Assembly: GCF_001261775.1 (NCBI RefSeq)
Contig: NZ_LN868538.1
Location: forward strand, 744,001-808,000
Source: Anaeromassilibacillus senegalensis
Lineage (GTDB): Bacteria; Bacillota; Clostridia; Oscillospirales; Acutalibacteraceae
Direction: 5' to 3'
Length of the DNA: 64,000 bases
Shown: one piece after another, positions 17,955-27,422 of the stretch
How the letters are laid out: each line of letters starts with the position of its first letter
Position numbering within the stretch: the first letter of the stretch is position 1
Made by a program: the position numbers and the translations under genes
Notes under the pieces: generated by a model
The model's database searches: none
Seen by the model: the letters and a program-made list of their open reading frames with translations, nothing else
What the model was told of the DNA's origin: nothing

Positions 17955-18968
17955 ATGAACCGAAAATGGAAAACCCTTCTTTCCGCAGTCGCAATGATCC
18001 TGACCCTGTGCATGACGGCTGCCGTCGCCGGCAGCGCGGCGTCTGTCGACACGCAGCGCTACAATGGACCCAATGGGCGTTTTAAGGTCTACCTGAGCCC
18101 CGCCGCACAGCCCTGGAATCCCTATGTGGACGGCAGCGGCAGCGAGGAATACTACATGCGTCAGGTGGCAAACGCGATGATTCCCTACCTGCAGGGCTAT
18201 GGCATCGACTACATATTGGCCGGCCCGCAGACCGGCGCTTCCGCCAACCAGAAGCAGTTTTTGGTGAACCGTGCCAACGAGGCGAAAAACGGCGGATGCG
18301 ACCTCTATCTTGCCATTCACTCCAACGCGGCGAACGGCAAGGCAAGCGGCACCCGAATTTACTATTACACCAAGAGCGCGGAGAGTCTGCGCTTTGCCAA
18401 GGTTTTGCAGTCCAACTTCTGCTATCCGGATAAATCGAATATCAAATTGGCATATAACGACGCGCTGATGGAAATGTACCTCCCCACCATGCCGCACGCC
18501 CTGATTGAGACCGCATTCCATGACAACGCGCAGGACGTCGTCTGGATTAAGAACAACATTGACAACATCGCCAAAAGCATGGCGGCGGCTGTCAACGAAT
18601 ACGCGAAGGGCAGCGTGGGAACCGCGGCGGGACTTTCCATCGACCGCATTTTCGCCAATATGAACACCTCCACCGCGCTGATTTTGAACGTCTCCTCCAC
18701 CGCGGGCGGCGCCGTACCGGACTTGAAGTGGAGCTCCAGCAACCCGGGCGTCGCTTCCGTTGATCAGGATGGATTTGTGCTGGCCATGTCCGCCGGTGAA
18801 ACGGTCATCACCGCCACCACACCGAATGGGCAAACCGTCCGGTGCACCGTAACTGTGTCCGGCCCGACCATGCAGTACGGACTTACAACCGGACCCATTG
18901 CCAATGCGGAGGGTGAATATGTGCCCAATCCCACAGAGGAATCCGGACCCATCACCCCCAGCAATTAA
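17955..18968 (+). CDS. Secreted N-acetylmuramoyl-L-alanine amidase with Ig-like domain
   Basis: 337-residue exported protein. Signal peptide 1-30 (MNRKWKTLL then a hydrophobic core, cleavage near GSAAS). The amidase_3 fold (about 42-215) shows LAIHSNAAN with a zinc histidine near residue 121, KSAESLRFAKVL and ALIETAFHDN with the catalytic glutamate. The first zinc histidine is not in the usual DPGHGG form, so the N-terminal lobe is divergent. A BIG2 Ig-like domain (about 225-310, SSSNPGVASVDQDG) follows. It would cleave the stem peptide from muramic acid in the wall. The start at 17955 is preceded by AAGAGGATGGAG; the longer upstream frame is unlikely. Confidence 0.85.
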   Translation: MNRKWKTLLSAVAMILTLCMTAAVAGSAASVDTQRYNGPNGRFKVYLSPAAQPWNPYVDGSGSEEYYMRQVANAMIPYLQGYGIDYILAGPQTGASANQKQFLVNRANEAKNGGCDLYLAIHSNAANGKASGTRIYYYTKSAESLRFAKVLQSNFCYPDKSNIKLAYNDALMEMYLPTMPHALIETAFHDNAQDVVWIKNNIDNIAKSMAAAVNEYAKGSVGTAAGLSIDRIFANMNTSTALILNVSSTAGGAVPDLKWSSSNPGVASVDQDGFVLAMSAGETVITATTPNGQTVRCTVTVSGPTMQYGLTTGPIANAEGEYVPNPTEESGPITPSN

Positions 18969-18971
18969 AGC

Positions 18972-19008
18972 AATCTCCCCGGTGCAATGAGCACCGGGGA
19001 GATTTTTT
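18972..19008 (+). terminator. Intrinsic terminator of the amidase gene
   Basis: AATCTCCCCGGTGC / GCACCGGGGAGATT (14 bp, arms 18972-18985 and 18991-19004), loop AATGA, then T6. Confidence 0.95.
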
Positions 19009-19027
19009 ATCTGTATATAGTGTACGC

Positions 19028-19061
19028 AGCGGGCCGCCGGTAAAACAACCGGCGGCCCGCT
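19028..19061. other. Strong GC hairpin
   Basis: AGCGGGCCGCCGGT and ACCGGCGGCCCGCT form a perfect 14-bp stem with loop AAAACA, 20 bp after the amidase terminator. No T run follows directly, so it may be a decayed terminator or part of the adjoining non-coding structured block. Confidence 0.8.
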
Positions 19062-19740
19062 ATTCATTTCATTCACAGTAAAACGTTACAGGGGGCCGTT
19101 GCAGAATAAAGCTGCAAGAGTCCCCGGAAGTTCGCCCGGAAGCACAAGAGACCCATAAAGAACCATATCATTCGTTCCCACTTGCTCGACCTCCGGTCGG
19201 GACGCTCGCTTGAGTCTAAAGCCTCGCTCGAAGATCTAAACGGCCATCGCCGTTTTCAGAAACATAGAACAACCTATTTTAAGAATTGTCCACAAGGTAA
19301 AACCGGTTTCCGCCGCCTTTAGAAACGTAGAAAGACAAATGTAAAGAATTGCCACAAGGTGAAAATGGTCCTCGCCGTAGGCGTGTCCTGACCGGAGGTC
19401 CGCGTCCCAACCGGAGGTCCGTGAAAGACGTTACACGTTCCGCTCCTTGCGAGGAGCGGCAAAGGGCTCTGCCCTTTGATCCCGCCACCTTTCAGAAAGG
19501 TGGAGAAACACATTTTAATCATTACCTGCAAGGTGAAAATGATCCTCGCCGCTGTTAGAAGCGTAGAAAGACCTGTTTTAAGCGTTGTCCGCGAGATAAA
19601 AATGGTCCTCGCCGTAGGCGCGTCCTGACCGGAGGTCCGCGTCCCGACTGGAGGCCCGTGTTCTGACCGGAGGTCCGCATTTTGCTCTACGCTTCAATGC
19701 ATACAGGGGCAGTTCTGCAACGGGCCCTTGTCAGACCCAA
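19062..19740. repeat. Non-coding block of degenerate repeats and hairpins
   Basis: About 680 bp without a credible gene. Four imperfect copies of a roughly 60-bp core (about 19258, 19320, 19505 and 19558 onward) share GTAGAAAGAC, TTTTAAGAATTG, CACAAGGTGAAAATGG and TCCTCGCCG. Copies two and four continue into GTAGGCG, GTCCTGACCGGAGGTCCG. The element GACCGGAGGTCCG recurs near 19390, 19628 and 19665, with an inverted copy (GACCTCCGGTC) near 19189. Between copies two and three lies a triplet of hairpins, listed separately. It resembles the intergenic repeat families of Clostridia, but no name can be assigned. Confidence 0.75.
19441..19503. other. Three consecutive hairpins inside the repeat block
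   Basis: CGCTCCT-TGCG-AGGAGCG (19441-19458), AAAGGG-CTCTG-CCCTTT (19461-19477) and CCACCTTT-CAG-AAAGGTGG (19485-19503) are three perfect stems in 63 bp. This regular array suggests a structured RNA or a mobile intergenic element rather than a terminator. Confidence 0.8.
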
Positions 19741-21384
19741 TCACCCGGCTAATTCCTTTATAAGCGAAGGATCGGTTTCCAGTGTCTGGAAGACTTCCCA
19801 CATGGTTTGAAGCTCCTGAATCTGCGGCGCTGGAATGAGCACATCCCGGTCCCTGTCGCCGGAAAAATGCACCCGGACCTCCTTCGCAGAAAGCATATCT
19901 TCCAGCATGGGCTGCAGATTGACCGCCCGTTTATACAGGCTGGAAGATTGCGGGGTATGGATGGCTGTATACCACTCAAGCACACCGCCCCCGAATACCA
20001 GCTGGCTGTTGCGGTCGTAAAAGTCCACGTACAGCCGATACTGCCTGCCGTCACAGTCGACGGTAATCTCTTCCATATAGAGGCTTTCCTCCTCCTGAAG
20101 GCCGAACAGCAGCACAAAGACGGCGCCTGTGGAATCCGCGGTGATGCGTGGTTCCATATTCCGGTTCTTCCCAAGGTTAATATACCGCGTACTCAGCCCC
20201 TTCGGCGCAAATCGGTACGTCTCATCCTCCGCGTCGTAATAGACCGACAGCGCGTCTTTCGTCTGGCTGAGCTTCCCGGCGTCCTGCTGCCTGCCGTATT
20301 CTCTGAGCTTCTCCATCAATTGATCATTGGGGATTTCGCCGTTTGCCGTCTCCAGAAGCTGTGCCGCGCCCTCCAGATCTCCTTCCGCCGCGATCGCCTC
20401 CGCCTCCGCGATTTTGGCCTGTGCAAACGCGGACGCAGCGTTGTCCGCAAGCTGAGAAAGTTCTTCCGTCAGCATGGACGGATCAAACTTCTGGACATAT
20501 GTACAAACCGCCGAATACTGCTGCTTGTCAAACAGCTCCTTCGCCGTGCTGTAAACCTCTCCCGCCGCTTTTTCCCGCACCTCTGCCATCAGTGCCTTTA
20601 CGTCCTCGGACGCATACAGGGGATCGATCTCCGCCGCGGCTGTATACGCGCCCAAATAATCCTCTTGGTTTATCTTCTGGCTGATCTTTGCATAAACCTG
20701 GTTGGACCATCCGAGTGCACACCGTTCCGTGTAAATTTTCGCATCCTTGTAGCTCGCCTTATCTTCCTTGAGCACCTTTGAAAAACAGACAATCGCTTTT
20801 TGATAATCCTTTAACTCCATCGCCGCTTTGCCGTCTTCAAAAGACGCCCTGGAAGCTTCGACTCTTTCAATCTGTTCCACATACTGCTTTGTATCGACAA
20901 TGAGGCCGACGGCTTCCAAACCTGCCAGCGCGCTTTCCCCGGATATTTCACGGCTCTGGTACGACTGCATCAGCCCGTCGACATACTCGCCGGTGGTGCG
21001 GCCCGCCTGGTCCGCAAAGTCCGGATCGTTGGAATAGCTCTGAAAAACCGCCACAGCCCCCGCGGTGTTCCCATCTTCCAGCGTCCTCTTGAACTGGCTG
21101 GCCGGCAAAGCGCGGTAATAAAAGGACAGAGCCGCGACCGTCGCCCCAACAAGCAGAAAACCAAACGCTGTCACCGCGCCGATGACCCACTTCTTTCCGC
21201 CGCGTTGTTTTTTTACCCTCTCCGGAGCAGCTTTTACACCAGCCGCCGCGGGCTGCGGCTCCAGCGGAGCGGGTGCGGCAGCGGGTGCGGCAGCGGCGGT
21301 TTCTTCCTTGGAAAAGGCGTTTTGGCAGCATCCGCAAAACACGCAGTTTTCTGGATTTACCTTTCCATACTTAGGACAATCCAT
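19741..21384 (-). CDS. Zinc-ribbon, single-pass membrane protein with TPR-like repeats
   Basis: 547-residue protein. An N-terminal zinc-ribbon-like stretch (MDCPKYGKVNPENCVFCGCC) is followed by an Ala/Pro linker, one TM segment (about 70-92, after the basic KKQRGGKKW) and an extracytoplasmic helical region (about 95-375) with TPR-like A/Y repeats such as DYQKAIVCFSKVLKED. A C-terminal beta-rich domain (about 385-547) is not recognised. The second cysteine of the usual CPxCG knuckle is Tyr here. It lies 65 nt after the hybrid kinase 24647-21450 on the same strand, so it may be an accessory of that sensor. Start ATG has GGGAGAG upstream. Confidence 0.7.
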   Translation of the reverse strand: MDCPKYGKVNPENCVFCGCCQNAFSKEETAAAAPAAAPAPLEPQPAAAGVKAAPERVKKQRGGKKWVIGAVTAFGFLLVGATVAALSFYYRALPASQFKRTLEDGNTAGAVAVFQSYSNDPDFADQAGRTTGEYVDGLMQSYQSREISGESALAGLEAVGLIVDTKQYVEQIERVEASRASFEDGKAAMELKDYQKAIVCFSKVLKEDKASYKDAKIYTERCALGWSNQVYAKISQKINQEDYLGAYTAAAEIDPLYASEDVKALMAEVREKAAGEVYSTAKELFDKQQYSAVCTYVQKFDPSMLTEELSQLADNAASAFAQAKIAEAEAIAAEGDLEGAAQLLETANGEIPNDQLMEKLREYGRQQDAGKLSQTKDALSVYYDAEDETYRFAPKGLSTRYINLGKNRNMEPRITADSTGAVFVLLFGLQEEESLYMEEITVDCDGRQYRLYVDFYDRNSQLVFGGGVLEWYTAIHTPQSSSLYKRAVNLQPMLEDMLSAKEVRVHFSGDRDRDVLIPAPQIQELQTMWEVFQTLETDPSLIKELAG

Positions 21385-21449
21385 CTTCTTCTCTCCCTTT
21401 ATCCAATGGTCTCCTCATCTTTAATAAAGAACATTTTTACCGACAGCAG

Positions 21450-24400
21450 CTATATCTGGTTGGATAAAAACGCATGCATTTTTTCGTAAACCACTTTGAT
21501 ATCCAGCGGCTTCGAGATATGGGCATTCATCCCGGCTTCCCGGCTCTTCTGCTCATCCTCCGCAAAGGCGTTGGCCGTCATGGCAAAAATCGGGATACTG
21601 CGGGCGTCCGCGCGTTCCATTTTCCGGATTTGCCGGGTGGCTTCATAACCGTCCATCCGCGGCATCTGGACGTCCATCAGTATCAGGTCGTAGTGGCCCG
21701 GCCGCGACGCTTCAAATGTTTCGACTGCCTGACACCCATCCTCGACGGCATCCACCTCCGCGCCGGTGATCCCGATCAATTCCACAGCAATTTCCCGGTT
21801 GAGCGCGTTGTCTTCCGCCAGCAGGATGTGCTTTCCGTGAAAGTCGTATTCGGTGGGGTCGTACACTTTGGCGTCAAAGAGAGGCCGCTCCTGTTTCACA
21901 CTGTCCAAGGCCTCCGCGATCGCAGACCCAAACAGGGGTTTTATGACTACACCGGCGGCGCCGGCCTTTTCAGCCGTCTGTTCAACTTCCATCTCATCGT
22001 AGGCCGTGATCAGTACGGCCGGACGCTTGCCGTCCCCCACAGCGCGAAGGCGGCGTATCATCTCCAGACTGTCCGCAGCCGGCATTTCCCAGTTCAGGAA
22101 ACAGACATCGAAATCCGCTCCCCTGTTATGCGCCATTTCAGCACACAGAACCGCCTGTTCTCCGCTTTCGATCCATTCCGCCCGCGCCTGCATCTGAGTC
22201 AGCAGCGCAACGGTATGCTCGCGGGTGTCCCTGTCCCCATCCACCACGAGTACCCGCAGATTTTGATAACAGCCGGCATCCTTCCGCTGCTCCACTCTTT
22301 CAAACGGCAATTCAACGGTAAATGTGCTTCCGGAGCCCAACACGCTGGTCACCTGCACGCTGCCGCCCATCAGTTCAGTAAAACGCTTGACAATCGAAAG
22401 GCCAAGGCCGGTGCCGCCGTATTTACTGGTCACATTCGGGGTCTCCTGCTCAAAGGACTCAAATATCTTACTGTAGTTTTCCTCTGCAATTCCGCAGCCG
22501 GTATCGGTCACTTCGAATCGCAGCCGCAGCGTCTTCCCGTCCTGAGAAGTCTGTGAAATCCGCAATCGAACGGAACCGCCGGACGGCGTAAATTTGATGG
22601 CGTTGGAGAGAAGGTTGGACAATATCTGATTTAAACGCAGGGAATCCCCCGTTATCTGTTCATCCACCATACCCACCAATACGGTTTCATATGCAATGCC
22701 CTTCCCCTGGGCCTGTCCATAATATACGCTTCCCAGATTCTCCAAAAAGGCGCGGAAGTCAAAGCGTTCCTGTTTCAGCTCCACCTTGCCGCTTTCAATT
22801 TTTGACATATCCAGGACATCGTTGATCAGCGCCAGCAGATGCTTTGAGGAAATAGATACTTTCTTAAGGCAGTCCGCTACCTTGCTCTGATCATCCAAGT
22901 GCTGCATGGCGATGACGCTCATCCCGATGATCCCATTCAGCGGCGTGCGGATTTCATGGCTCATTCTGGAGAGAAACTCGCCCTTGGCGCGGCTCGCCGC
23001 CTCTGCTTTTTCCAGATTGCCCTGCATGACGGCAGCCCGGATCCGCGCCCGGCCTACCAGCAGCACAGCCGTCATAAGGATCAACAGGATAATCGCCATA
23101 ATGGACAGGGCAACCATCGGATTTGCCGAAAGAAATTCCATCAAAGAAAACTGATTCACGCCGATGGAGACCATATTGCGGTTCATTATAGCGGTCTTCT
23201 CTTCCGCAGAAAGGCGGTTAATGGCCTTATTGAGGACGGTCAGCAAATCCGGATCCACAGGCCGCGCCAATGCCAGGCAGATGTCGCTCTGGTCGTTGAC
23301 CAGCGTCACCGGCACCAAATTGGAAAAGTGATACCGCTGGATGTCCTGTTCCAGCCGGCTGGACAATCCGTAGATAAAGTCTGCCTCGCCCCGGTCTACC
23401 GCTGAAAGCGCCTGGGTAATACTGGGATACACGCGCACCGACGACGCGGGAATATCGCTGGGAAGCTGCTGGCCCTCAAGCACAGCACCCACCAGCCCTG
23501 CATCCGGATAGCTGGACATCTTGTTGCGTACCACAATGTTGTTCATACTCACATACGGCGAGGAAAGCGTCAGTCCCAGTTCGGCTGCGTCCGTCTCGTT
23601 TCCCAGAAAAAATCCCAGAACATCCGCTTTTCCCTGCTGCACCAACCGCACCGCGTCTATGTAATTTTCGGCATATACATAGCAGAACGTCAGGCCGGTA
23701 AAGGTTTTGATCTCCTCCAGCACCTCTGGAACCAGGCCGGGGTGCAGTTCTTCCGGCAATTCCTGGCAGTACAACGGGTGCCAGCTCTTTGGAACGGCAA
23801 CTGAGAGCGTTTGTCTCTCTTTTACATACGCCAGGTCCCGGTCGTTAAGCTGGATATCCACCAGGCTGTCTGGAAAATTAACGGCGTAGCGCTCCGCGGC
23901 AAAGTTGGGATTCGCGTCTACGATCCGCTCCAATGCCATATTCAGGCCATCCAAAATTTCCTGATTCTCCGGGCCCGTCACAATATAATACGGCTGCGCG
24001 TCGTAGGAAGCCACCACGCGGAACGTTTTGCCCTCCACCATATTGCCCAGCAGCAAATCCACCTCTCCGCTTTCCAGATACGGATAAAAATTCCCATCGT
24101 CTGAAAGCTGTTCGTATGTAAGATACCGCAGATTACACTCCAAGCCGTTCATTGCCAAAAACTCCTTGAGGCGCCTGACATTTTCCACCGCCCGATCGTA
24201 TACGCCGATGGTTTTTCCATTCATACTTTCCAAATTGAAACTGTTGACACTGCGGTCATCCCAGCGGGCCAGGATCGTTGAACGGCTGTAGCCCGTATTA
24301 TAATCTGGATAGGCATAATATTGTTCCATTCCAGGCAGGTAATAGACCCCGCCGATCAGCTCGTAGTCCCCGTTCTCCAATTCCTGCAACATGTCCTGTC

Positions 24401-24647
24401 CGGTCGTAGCCACATACTCGTATTCCCAGCCGGTGTATTTGGCAATCTCATTGAGGTAGTCCACGACCAGCCCATGACGGGTGCCGTCCGGCGCTGTCTG
24501 GCTCAGCCCCTTTACCTCTGGAAAGGCAACCCGAACTACACGGTTCTTTTCCTCCGCATGGGCAGATCCGCACAGCGTCAAAACCAGAAGCAGGCCCAGT
24601 AAGACGGATATGCTGCGCTGCATGTACTTTGTGAATGCTGTTATCAT
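21450..24647 (-). CDS. Hybrid sensor histidine kinase with two periplasmic-binding-type sensor domains
   Basis: 1065 residues. Signal/anchor segment (about 10-31), two tandem SBP_bac_3 domains (about 35-260 and 270-500) as in BvgS/EvgS sensors, one TM (about 510-530), a HisKA box ([12 protein letters not shown] near 565), HATPase (about 665-775, [11 protein letters not shown] and [10 protein letters not shown]) and two receivers. Receiver one (about 796-915) has Asn where the phospho-accepting Asp should be (CFLNWEMP). Receiver two (about 936-1062) is intact ([22 protein letters not shown]). The external domains probably bind amino acids or similar small ligands. There is no HPt domain, so transfer may use the separate HPt at 31011. 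The zinc-ribbon protein follows on the same strand. Confidence 0.92.
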   Translation of the reverse strand: MITAFTKYMQRSISVLLGLLLVLTLCGSAHAEEKNRVVRVAFPEVKGLSQTAPDGTRHGLVVDYLNEIAKYTGWEYEYVATTGQDMLQELENGDYELIGGVYYLPGMEQYYAYPDYNTGYSRSTILARWDDRSVNSFNLESMNGKTIGVYDRAVENVRRLKEFLAMNGLECNLRYLTYEQLSDDGNFYPYLESGEVDLLLGNMVEGKTFRVVASYDAQPYYIVTGPENQEILDGLNMALERIVDANPNFAAERYAVNFPDSLVDIQLNDRDLAYVKERQTLSVAVPKSWHPLYCQELPEELHPGLVPEVLEEIKTFTGLTFCYVYAENYIDAVRLVQQGKADVLGFFLGNETDAAELGLTLSSPYVSMNNIVVRNKMSSYPDAGLVGAVLEGQQLPSDIPASSVRVYPSITQALSAVDRGEADFIYGLSSRLEQDIQRYHFSNLVPVTLVNDQSDICLALARPVDPDLLTVLNKAINRLSAEEKTAIMNRNMVSIGVNQFSLMEFLSANPMVALSIMAIILLILMTAVLLVGRARIRAAVMQGNLEKAEAASRAKGEFLSRMSHEIRTPLNGIIGMSVIAMQHLDDQSKVADCLKKVSISSKHLLALINDVLDMSKIESGKVELKQERFDFRAFLENLGSVYYGQAQGKGIAYETVLVGMVDEQITGDSLRLNQILSNLLSNAIKFTPSGGSVRLRISQTSQDGKTLRLRFEVTDTGCGIAEENYSKIFESFEQETPNVTSKYGGTGLGLSIVKRFTELMGGSVQVTSVLGSGSTFTVELPFERVEQRKDAGCYQNLRVLVVDGDRDTREHTVALLTQMQARAEWIESGEQAVLCAEMAHNRGADFDVCFLNWEMPAADSLEMIRRLRAVGDGKRPAVLITAYDEMEVEQTAEKAGAAGVVIKPLFGSAIAEALDSVKQERPLFDAKVYDPTEYDFHGKHILLAEDNALNREIAVELIGITGAEVDAVEDGCQAVETFEASRPGHYDLILMDVQMPRMDGYEATRQIRKMERADARSIPIFAMTANAFAEDEQKSREAGMNAHISKPLDIKVVYEKMHAFLSNQI

Positions 24648-25277
24648 ATATTAACCAAGCTCCTTATAAACAATCGGTCATACTCTCAGCTATTTTATCA
24701 TTGTAACACAAAAAATGGTAACTGCAACGATAAAAAATATTTGCACCCTGCCTGTTTCTTTTCGGCTGTATTTCTGTGGCAGGTATGGACTCCATTCAGG
24801 ACGGATTCTTCCGCTGCGCCAGTTTCAGCGAACAAAAATACCGATTTTACGCCGGACAGCCCTCTCCGTCAAACAACAATTGTTAAAATAAACAAATTTT
24901 CGACAGGAAATTTTATTGCGATTTTGAATGTGATAATCTCATTATAGGTTGATTTAAATTTGATAAAATAATTTAATACGGATTGTGGACATCGATTGGA
25001 TTGGTGGACATACAAAAGGGCAGCTGCATACGGTTGCCCTTTTGCCTTGTACCGGCATTTTTTATTACGTACGGTTTGCACTGGGAAGCTCTTTTGCCTC
25101 AGTGTCATTGCCAATCCAAGAGGTTTTTGCTATAGTTTAATTTGCATATGAGCAACACCGCTTTTTAATCTATAATAAAGGACCGATCCTGAATCAGCAA
25201 AGCAGTACGCTTACATAGAAACAATTTATAAAAAGCCGCAGGCCTGAAAATCACGCTGGGTAAAAGAGGTAGGAACA
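24648..25277. other. Divergent regulatory region of the signalling cluster
   Basis: 630 bp of AT-rich DNA between divergently read kinase and phosphodiesterase genes. A TATAAT box (25171-25176) with no clear -35 lies about 100 bp before the phosphodiesterase start, and a terminator-like hairpin sits at 25013-25044. Many A/T tracts occur at 24880-24980. No gene recognised. Confidence 0.6.
25013..25044. terminator. Terminator-like hairpin in the divergent region
   Basis: CAAAAGGGCA (25013-25022) pairs perfectly with TGCCCTTTTG (25035-25044); the A and T tracts lie within the stem. No gene ends nearby on either strand, so it may be a relic or insulate the two transcripts. Confidence 0.6.
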
Positions 25278-27422
25278 ATGATCGCAAAGAAGAAAATTCT
25301 GGTAGTAGAAGACAATACGCTCAACCGCATGCTCCTGTGCCAGATTCTGGCCAACGACTACGACGTCGTGGAAGCGGAAAACGGAAAGCAGGCGCTCGAA
25401 ATATTGGAGCAGGAAGGAGAACGGATCTCCCTGATTCTGCTCGATATTGTTATGCCGGTCATGGATGGGTATACCTTTTTATCCATTGTAAAGGCAAGCC
25501 CCTCCTACTCTCTGATTCCGGTGATCGTGACGACGCAGAGCGACAGTGAATTGGACGAGGTTGCCGCCCTTTCCCACGGCGCCGCCGACTTTGTGGCCAA
25601 GCCGTACCGGCCGCAGATTATCCTGCACCGGGTAGCCAGCATCATCCATCTGCGGGAGACTGCCGCCATGATCAACCTGATCCAGTACGACAGCCTGACG
25701 GGGCTTTACAGCAAAGCGTTCTTCTACCAGCGCGTAAAGGAAACCCTTCTGCAGCGTCCCGACCAGGAATTTGACATCATCTGTTCAGACATCGTCAATT
25801 TCAAGCTGATCAATGACATCTTCGGCGTCCCTGCGGGGGACCGGATTCTCTGCGGAATTGCGGACTTGTATCTTACTCATTCGGGCAGCCGGGCGATTTG
25901 CTGCCGTTTCAACGCGGACCAGTTCGCCTGCCTGTTGGAACGCCGGTGGGAATATACGGACGAAATGTTCCAACAGGCCTGCGCGGAGATCAGCGCCCTG
26001 CCCCATGCGAAGAACGTGGTGATGAAGTGGGGAATTTACCACGTGGAGAACCGGAATATCCCGGTTGAGCAGATGTGTGACCGCGCCATTCTGGCAGCCC
26101 GCACAATCAAAGGGCAGTACGGAAAGTATTTTGCCAAATACGACGATAATCTGCGCAACAAGCTGTTGTGGGAGCAGACGGTCACAAATAATATGGACGC
26201 CGCGCTGCAGGAAAAACAGTTTGAAATCTATCTGCAGCCCAAATTCCGGATCAAAGATAACCGGCTGGCCGGCGCAGAAGCCCTGGTCCGCTGGAAGCAT
26301 CCGGAGTGGGGCATGCAGTCCCCCGCCCAGTTTATCCCGCTGTTTGAACGGAACGGCTTTATTACCAAGCTGGACCAGTATGTGTGGGACCGGGCCTGCG
26401 AGGTCCTTCAGGATTGGGACCGCAAAGGGTACCCGCCTATCGCGGTTTCGGTCAACGTATCCCGGGCCGATATCTACAATGCGGATCTGGAGGATATTTT
26501 ACAACGAACCATAAAGAAATACGAACTTCCGCCCGCACGCCTCCATCTGGAAATCACGGAGAGCGCCTATACTGAAACGCCAAAGCAGATTGTCGACGTG
26601 GTCGGTCATCTGCGGGAACTGGGCTTTATCATTGAAATGGATGATTTCGGCGCCGGCTATTCTTCCCTGAATATGCTCAACGAAATGCCGGTCGATATTT
26701 TAAAGCTGGATATGAAATTCATCCAGAGCGAAACGGCAAAGCCGGCCAACCAGGGGATTCTTCGCTTTATCATCAGCCTGGCCCGCTGGATGTCTCTGAG
26801 TGTGGTTGCCGAGGGCGTCGAAACGCAGGAACAGCTGGAACGCCTCCGGGCGATCGGCTGCGACTTTGCACAGGGATACTATATTGGAAAGCCGATGCCG
26901 GTTAAGGACTTTGAGGTGCTTTTGCAGCAAAGCCCCCCTCCCCTGGACTGCGGAGAGGAATCGCTGCACCGCGCACAGGAGCGTCAGAATCAGATTCTGC
27001 TGCTCGTCGACGAGGACGCGGGCTATCGGAATGAGGTCCGGAAGGCGCTGGGAGACCGTTTCCAGATCGTCGAAGCGGCGGATGGACGAACCGCTCTGGC
27101 TTCCATCGCGGTATACGATCGGCGGATTGCCGCCGCTGTTTTGAGCATGACCCTGCCGGAAGAGAGCGGCTTTGAGGTACTGGAAGCATTGCAGCGGGAA
27201 AAAGCCTTCTGCCGTATCCCTACCGTTGCCACAGGTCCGGCGGGAATGCAATTGGAAGGAAAAGCATTTGCGGCCGGCGCCGATGATTTTGCAGCAAAGC
27301 CCCACCTGCAAACAAGCCTGTTAAAACGGATCCAGCATGTCATATACGCCAGCGCATTTGAAGAGGAGATGCCCGACGCGGCACCGGACGGTTGTGGGCT
27401 GTTAGGGGGGCAGAATTCATGA
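25278..27422 (+). CDS. c-di-GMP phosphodiesterase: REC-(degenerate GGDEF)-EAL-REC
   Basis: 714 residues. Receiver one (1-125) is intact (LVVEDN, LILLDIVMPVMDGY, KPY). The GGDEF-type domain (about 135-290) has NADQF in place of GGDEF, so cyclase activity is unlikely. The EAL domain (about 300-550) keeps the catalytic motifs: AEALVRW near 331, LEITES, DDFGAGYSSL, ILKLDMKF and VVAEGVET, so it should hydrolyse c-di-GMP to pGpG. The C-terminal receiver (about 570-705) has Ser near 623 where the phospho-accepting Asp belongs (VLSMTLPEESG) but keeps the KP. It ends in a 4-nt overlap (ATGA) with the next kinase gene, so the kinase probably controls it. Confidence 0.93.
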   Translation: MIAKKKILVVEDNTLNRMLLCQILANDYDVVEAENGKQALEILEQEGERISLILLDIVMPVMDGYTFLSIVKASPSYSLIPVIVTTQSDSELDEVAALSHGAADFVAKPYRPQIILHRVASIIHLRETAAMINLIQYDSLTGLYSKAFFYQRVKETLLQRPDQEFDIICSDIVNFKLINDIFGVPAGDRILCGIADLYLTHSGSRAICCRFNADQFACLLERRWEYTDEMFQQACAEISALPHAKNVVMKWGIYHVENRNIPVEQMCDRAILAARTIKGQYGKYFAKYDDNLRNKLLWEQTVTNNMDAALQEKQFEIYLQPKFRIKDNRLAGAEALVRWKHPEWGMQSPAQFIPLFERNGFITKLDQYVWDRACEVLQDWDRKGYPPIAVSVNVSRADIYNADLEDILQRTIKKYELPPARLHLEITESAYTETPKQIVDVVGHLRELGFIIEMDDFGAGYSSLNMLNEMPVDILKLDMKFIQSETAKPANQGILRFIISLARWMSLSVVAEGVETQEQLERLRAIGCDFAQGYYIGKPMPVKDFEVLLQQSPPPLDCGEESLHRAQERQNQILLLVDEDAGYRNEVRKALGDRFQIVEAADGRTALASIAVYDRRIAAAVLSMTLPEESGFEVLEALQREKAFCRIPTVATGPAGMQLEGKAFAAGADDFAAKPHLQTSLLKRIQHVIYASAFEEEMPDAAPDGCGLLGGQNS

